The notes below the pieces were generated by a model that was given only the letters and a program-made list of their open reading frames with translations, had not been told where the DNA came from and made no database searches. Position numbers and translations under genes: made by a program. Below are positions 28,152-28,340 of a DNA stretch of 28,340 bases, piece after piece (the first letter of the stretch is position 1; every line of letters begins with the position of its first letter). The stretch covers positions 1-28,340 of the IMG/VR virus record IMGVR_UViG_3300033153_007313, one strand, 5' to 3'. This stretch comes from a virus.

Positions 28152-28340
28152 GATCGGTCTCCTTTCCAGTGATTGACTATGCGCGGGTTGCCCGGTACAA
28201 TTCGGGATCTCCTGTTTCTCGGGTTCGCACCTGGGGAGCAAAGCCCCTCTGGTTTGCCGACTGGGGGGGCGCTGCGCCCGGGTTCGGGGCGGCGGCGACG
28301 CGGGCCAGGGTGGCCGGGGCTCCCCGGCCGGTATGCTCGA
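28152..28340. promoter_or_regulatory. Upstream region of the integrase operon
   Basis: No gene is seen in these 189 bp. They hold one TTGACTATG site, a GGGG/CCCC hairpin (28233-28247), a GC palindrome around 28267-28279 and GGCCGGGG-CT-CCCCGGCC (28312-28329), an 8-bp inverted repeat that could end a transcript from outside the window. A leftward promoter must lie here but no good -35/-10 pair stands out. Confidence 0.4.

Larger units (their letters stand above)
26440..28181. repeat. Six dispersed copies of TTGACTATG
   Basis: Copies at 26440-26448, 26664-26672, 27009-27017, 27972-27980 and 28173-28181 on plus and 27347-27355 on minus; every one fits RTTGACTATGY. They fall in different frames of the integrase gene as well as at gene borders. 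I found no other full copy in the window; an 8 of 9 match is at 14470-14478 (minus). A protein-binding site is the likely meaning. Confidence 0.75.

Noticed and set aside
1-28340. Insertion sequence or transposase
   Set aside because: No transposase-like protein or terminal inverted repeats with target duplication were found in any frame.

Overview
The window looks like most of the genome of a temperate, short-tailed (podovirus-type) phage of a high-GC bacterium. It combines a T7-like virion and a T7-like single-subunit RNA polymerase with lambda-like recombination, replication and integration genes. Nothing in the sequence names the host. Shine-Dalgarno sites are common, and a lipobox protein fits a diderm host. 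A DUF6745-type gene and the high GC hint at Planctomycetota or a similar group, but only weakly. The integrase lies beside an attachment core flanked on both sides by phage genes. This is the layout of an unintegrated attP, so the sequence probably comes from free or circular phage DNA rather than an integrated prophage.

Left region (1-14415, all minus strand; transcription runs right to left). In order of transcription: a lipoprotein, the T7-like RNA polymerase, a papain-like permuted peptidase candidate, two small proteins, portal, scaffold, major capsid protein, a small protein, a terminator-like hairpin, a structural protein, two tandem family-25 glycosyltransferases, a holin-like membrane protein, a small structural protein, a large unknown virion protein, tail tubular protein A and tail tubular protein B. 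The last carries a LamG-like domain and is cut by the window edge. Many starts overlap the preceding stop as ATGA.

Centre (14416-16640). A divergent control region separates the late operon from the rightward early operon. It encodes two ribbon-helix-helix type proteins, one on each strand, and carries 10-bp-phased half-sites and palindromes. A stretch of about 470 nt without a credible gene (15428-15897) folds on paper into a chain of strong hairpins ending in a three-way junction just upstream of a ribosome binding site. It is the best candidate here for an undescribed structured RNA.

Right-of-centre (15911-26443, plus strand). Small genes and a tRNA-Met come first. Next is a two-gene cassette (DUF6745-type repeat protein plus partner) flanked by direct repeats of a tRNA 3' end. 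It is followed by RecE-like nuclease and RecT annealing protein, a DNA methyltransferase, a decayed Dam-type methylase start, a DUF5131 protein, a replication initiator with internal iterons (candidate origin), a DnaC-like loader, RusA resolvase, a DUF7694-like protein, an excisionase-like HTH protein and a small CxxC protein.

Right end (26339-28340). attP consists of a tRNA-Pro(UGG) 3' half flanked by paired arm-type repeats. A terminator, a tyrosine integrase, a phage protein and a third RHH protein follow. Six copies of a 9-bp motif (TTGACTATG) are confined to this last 1.8 kb.

How the parts should work together (inference): RHH regulators set the early/lysogenic state, the early operon replicates and recombines DNA by a lambda-like route with host polymerase, and the phage RNA polymerase then transcribes the virion operon that lies downstream of its own gene.
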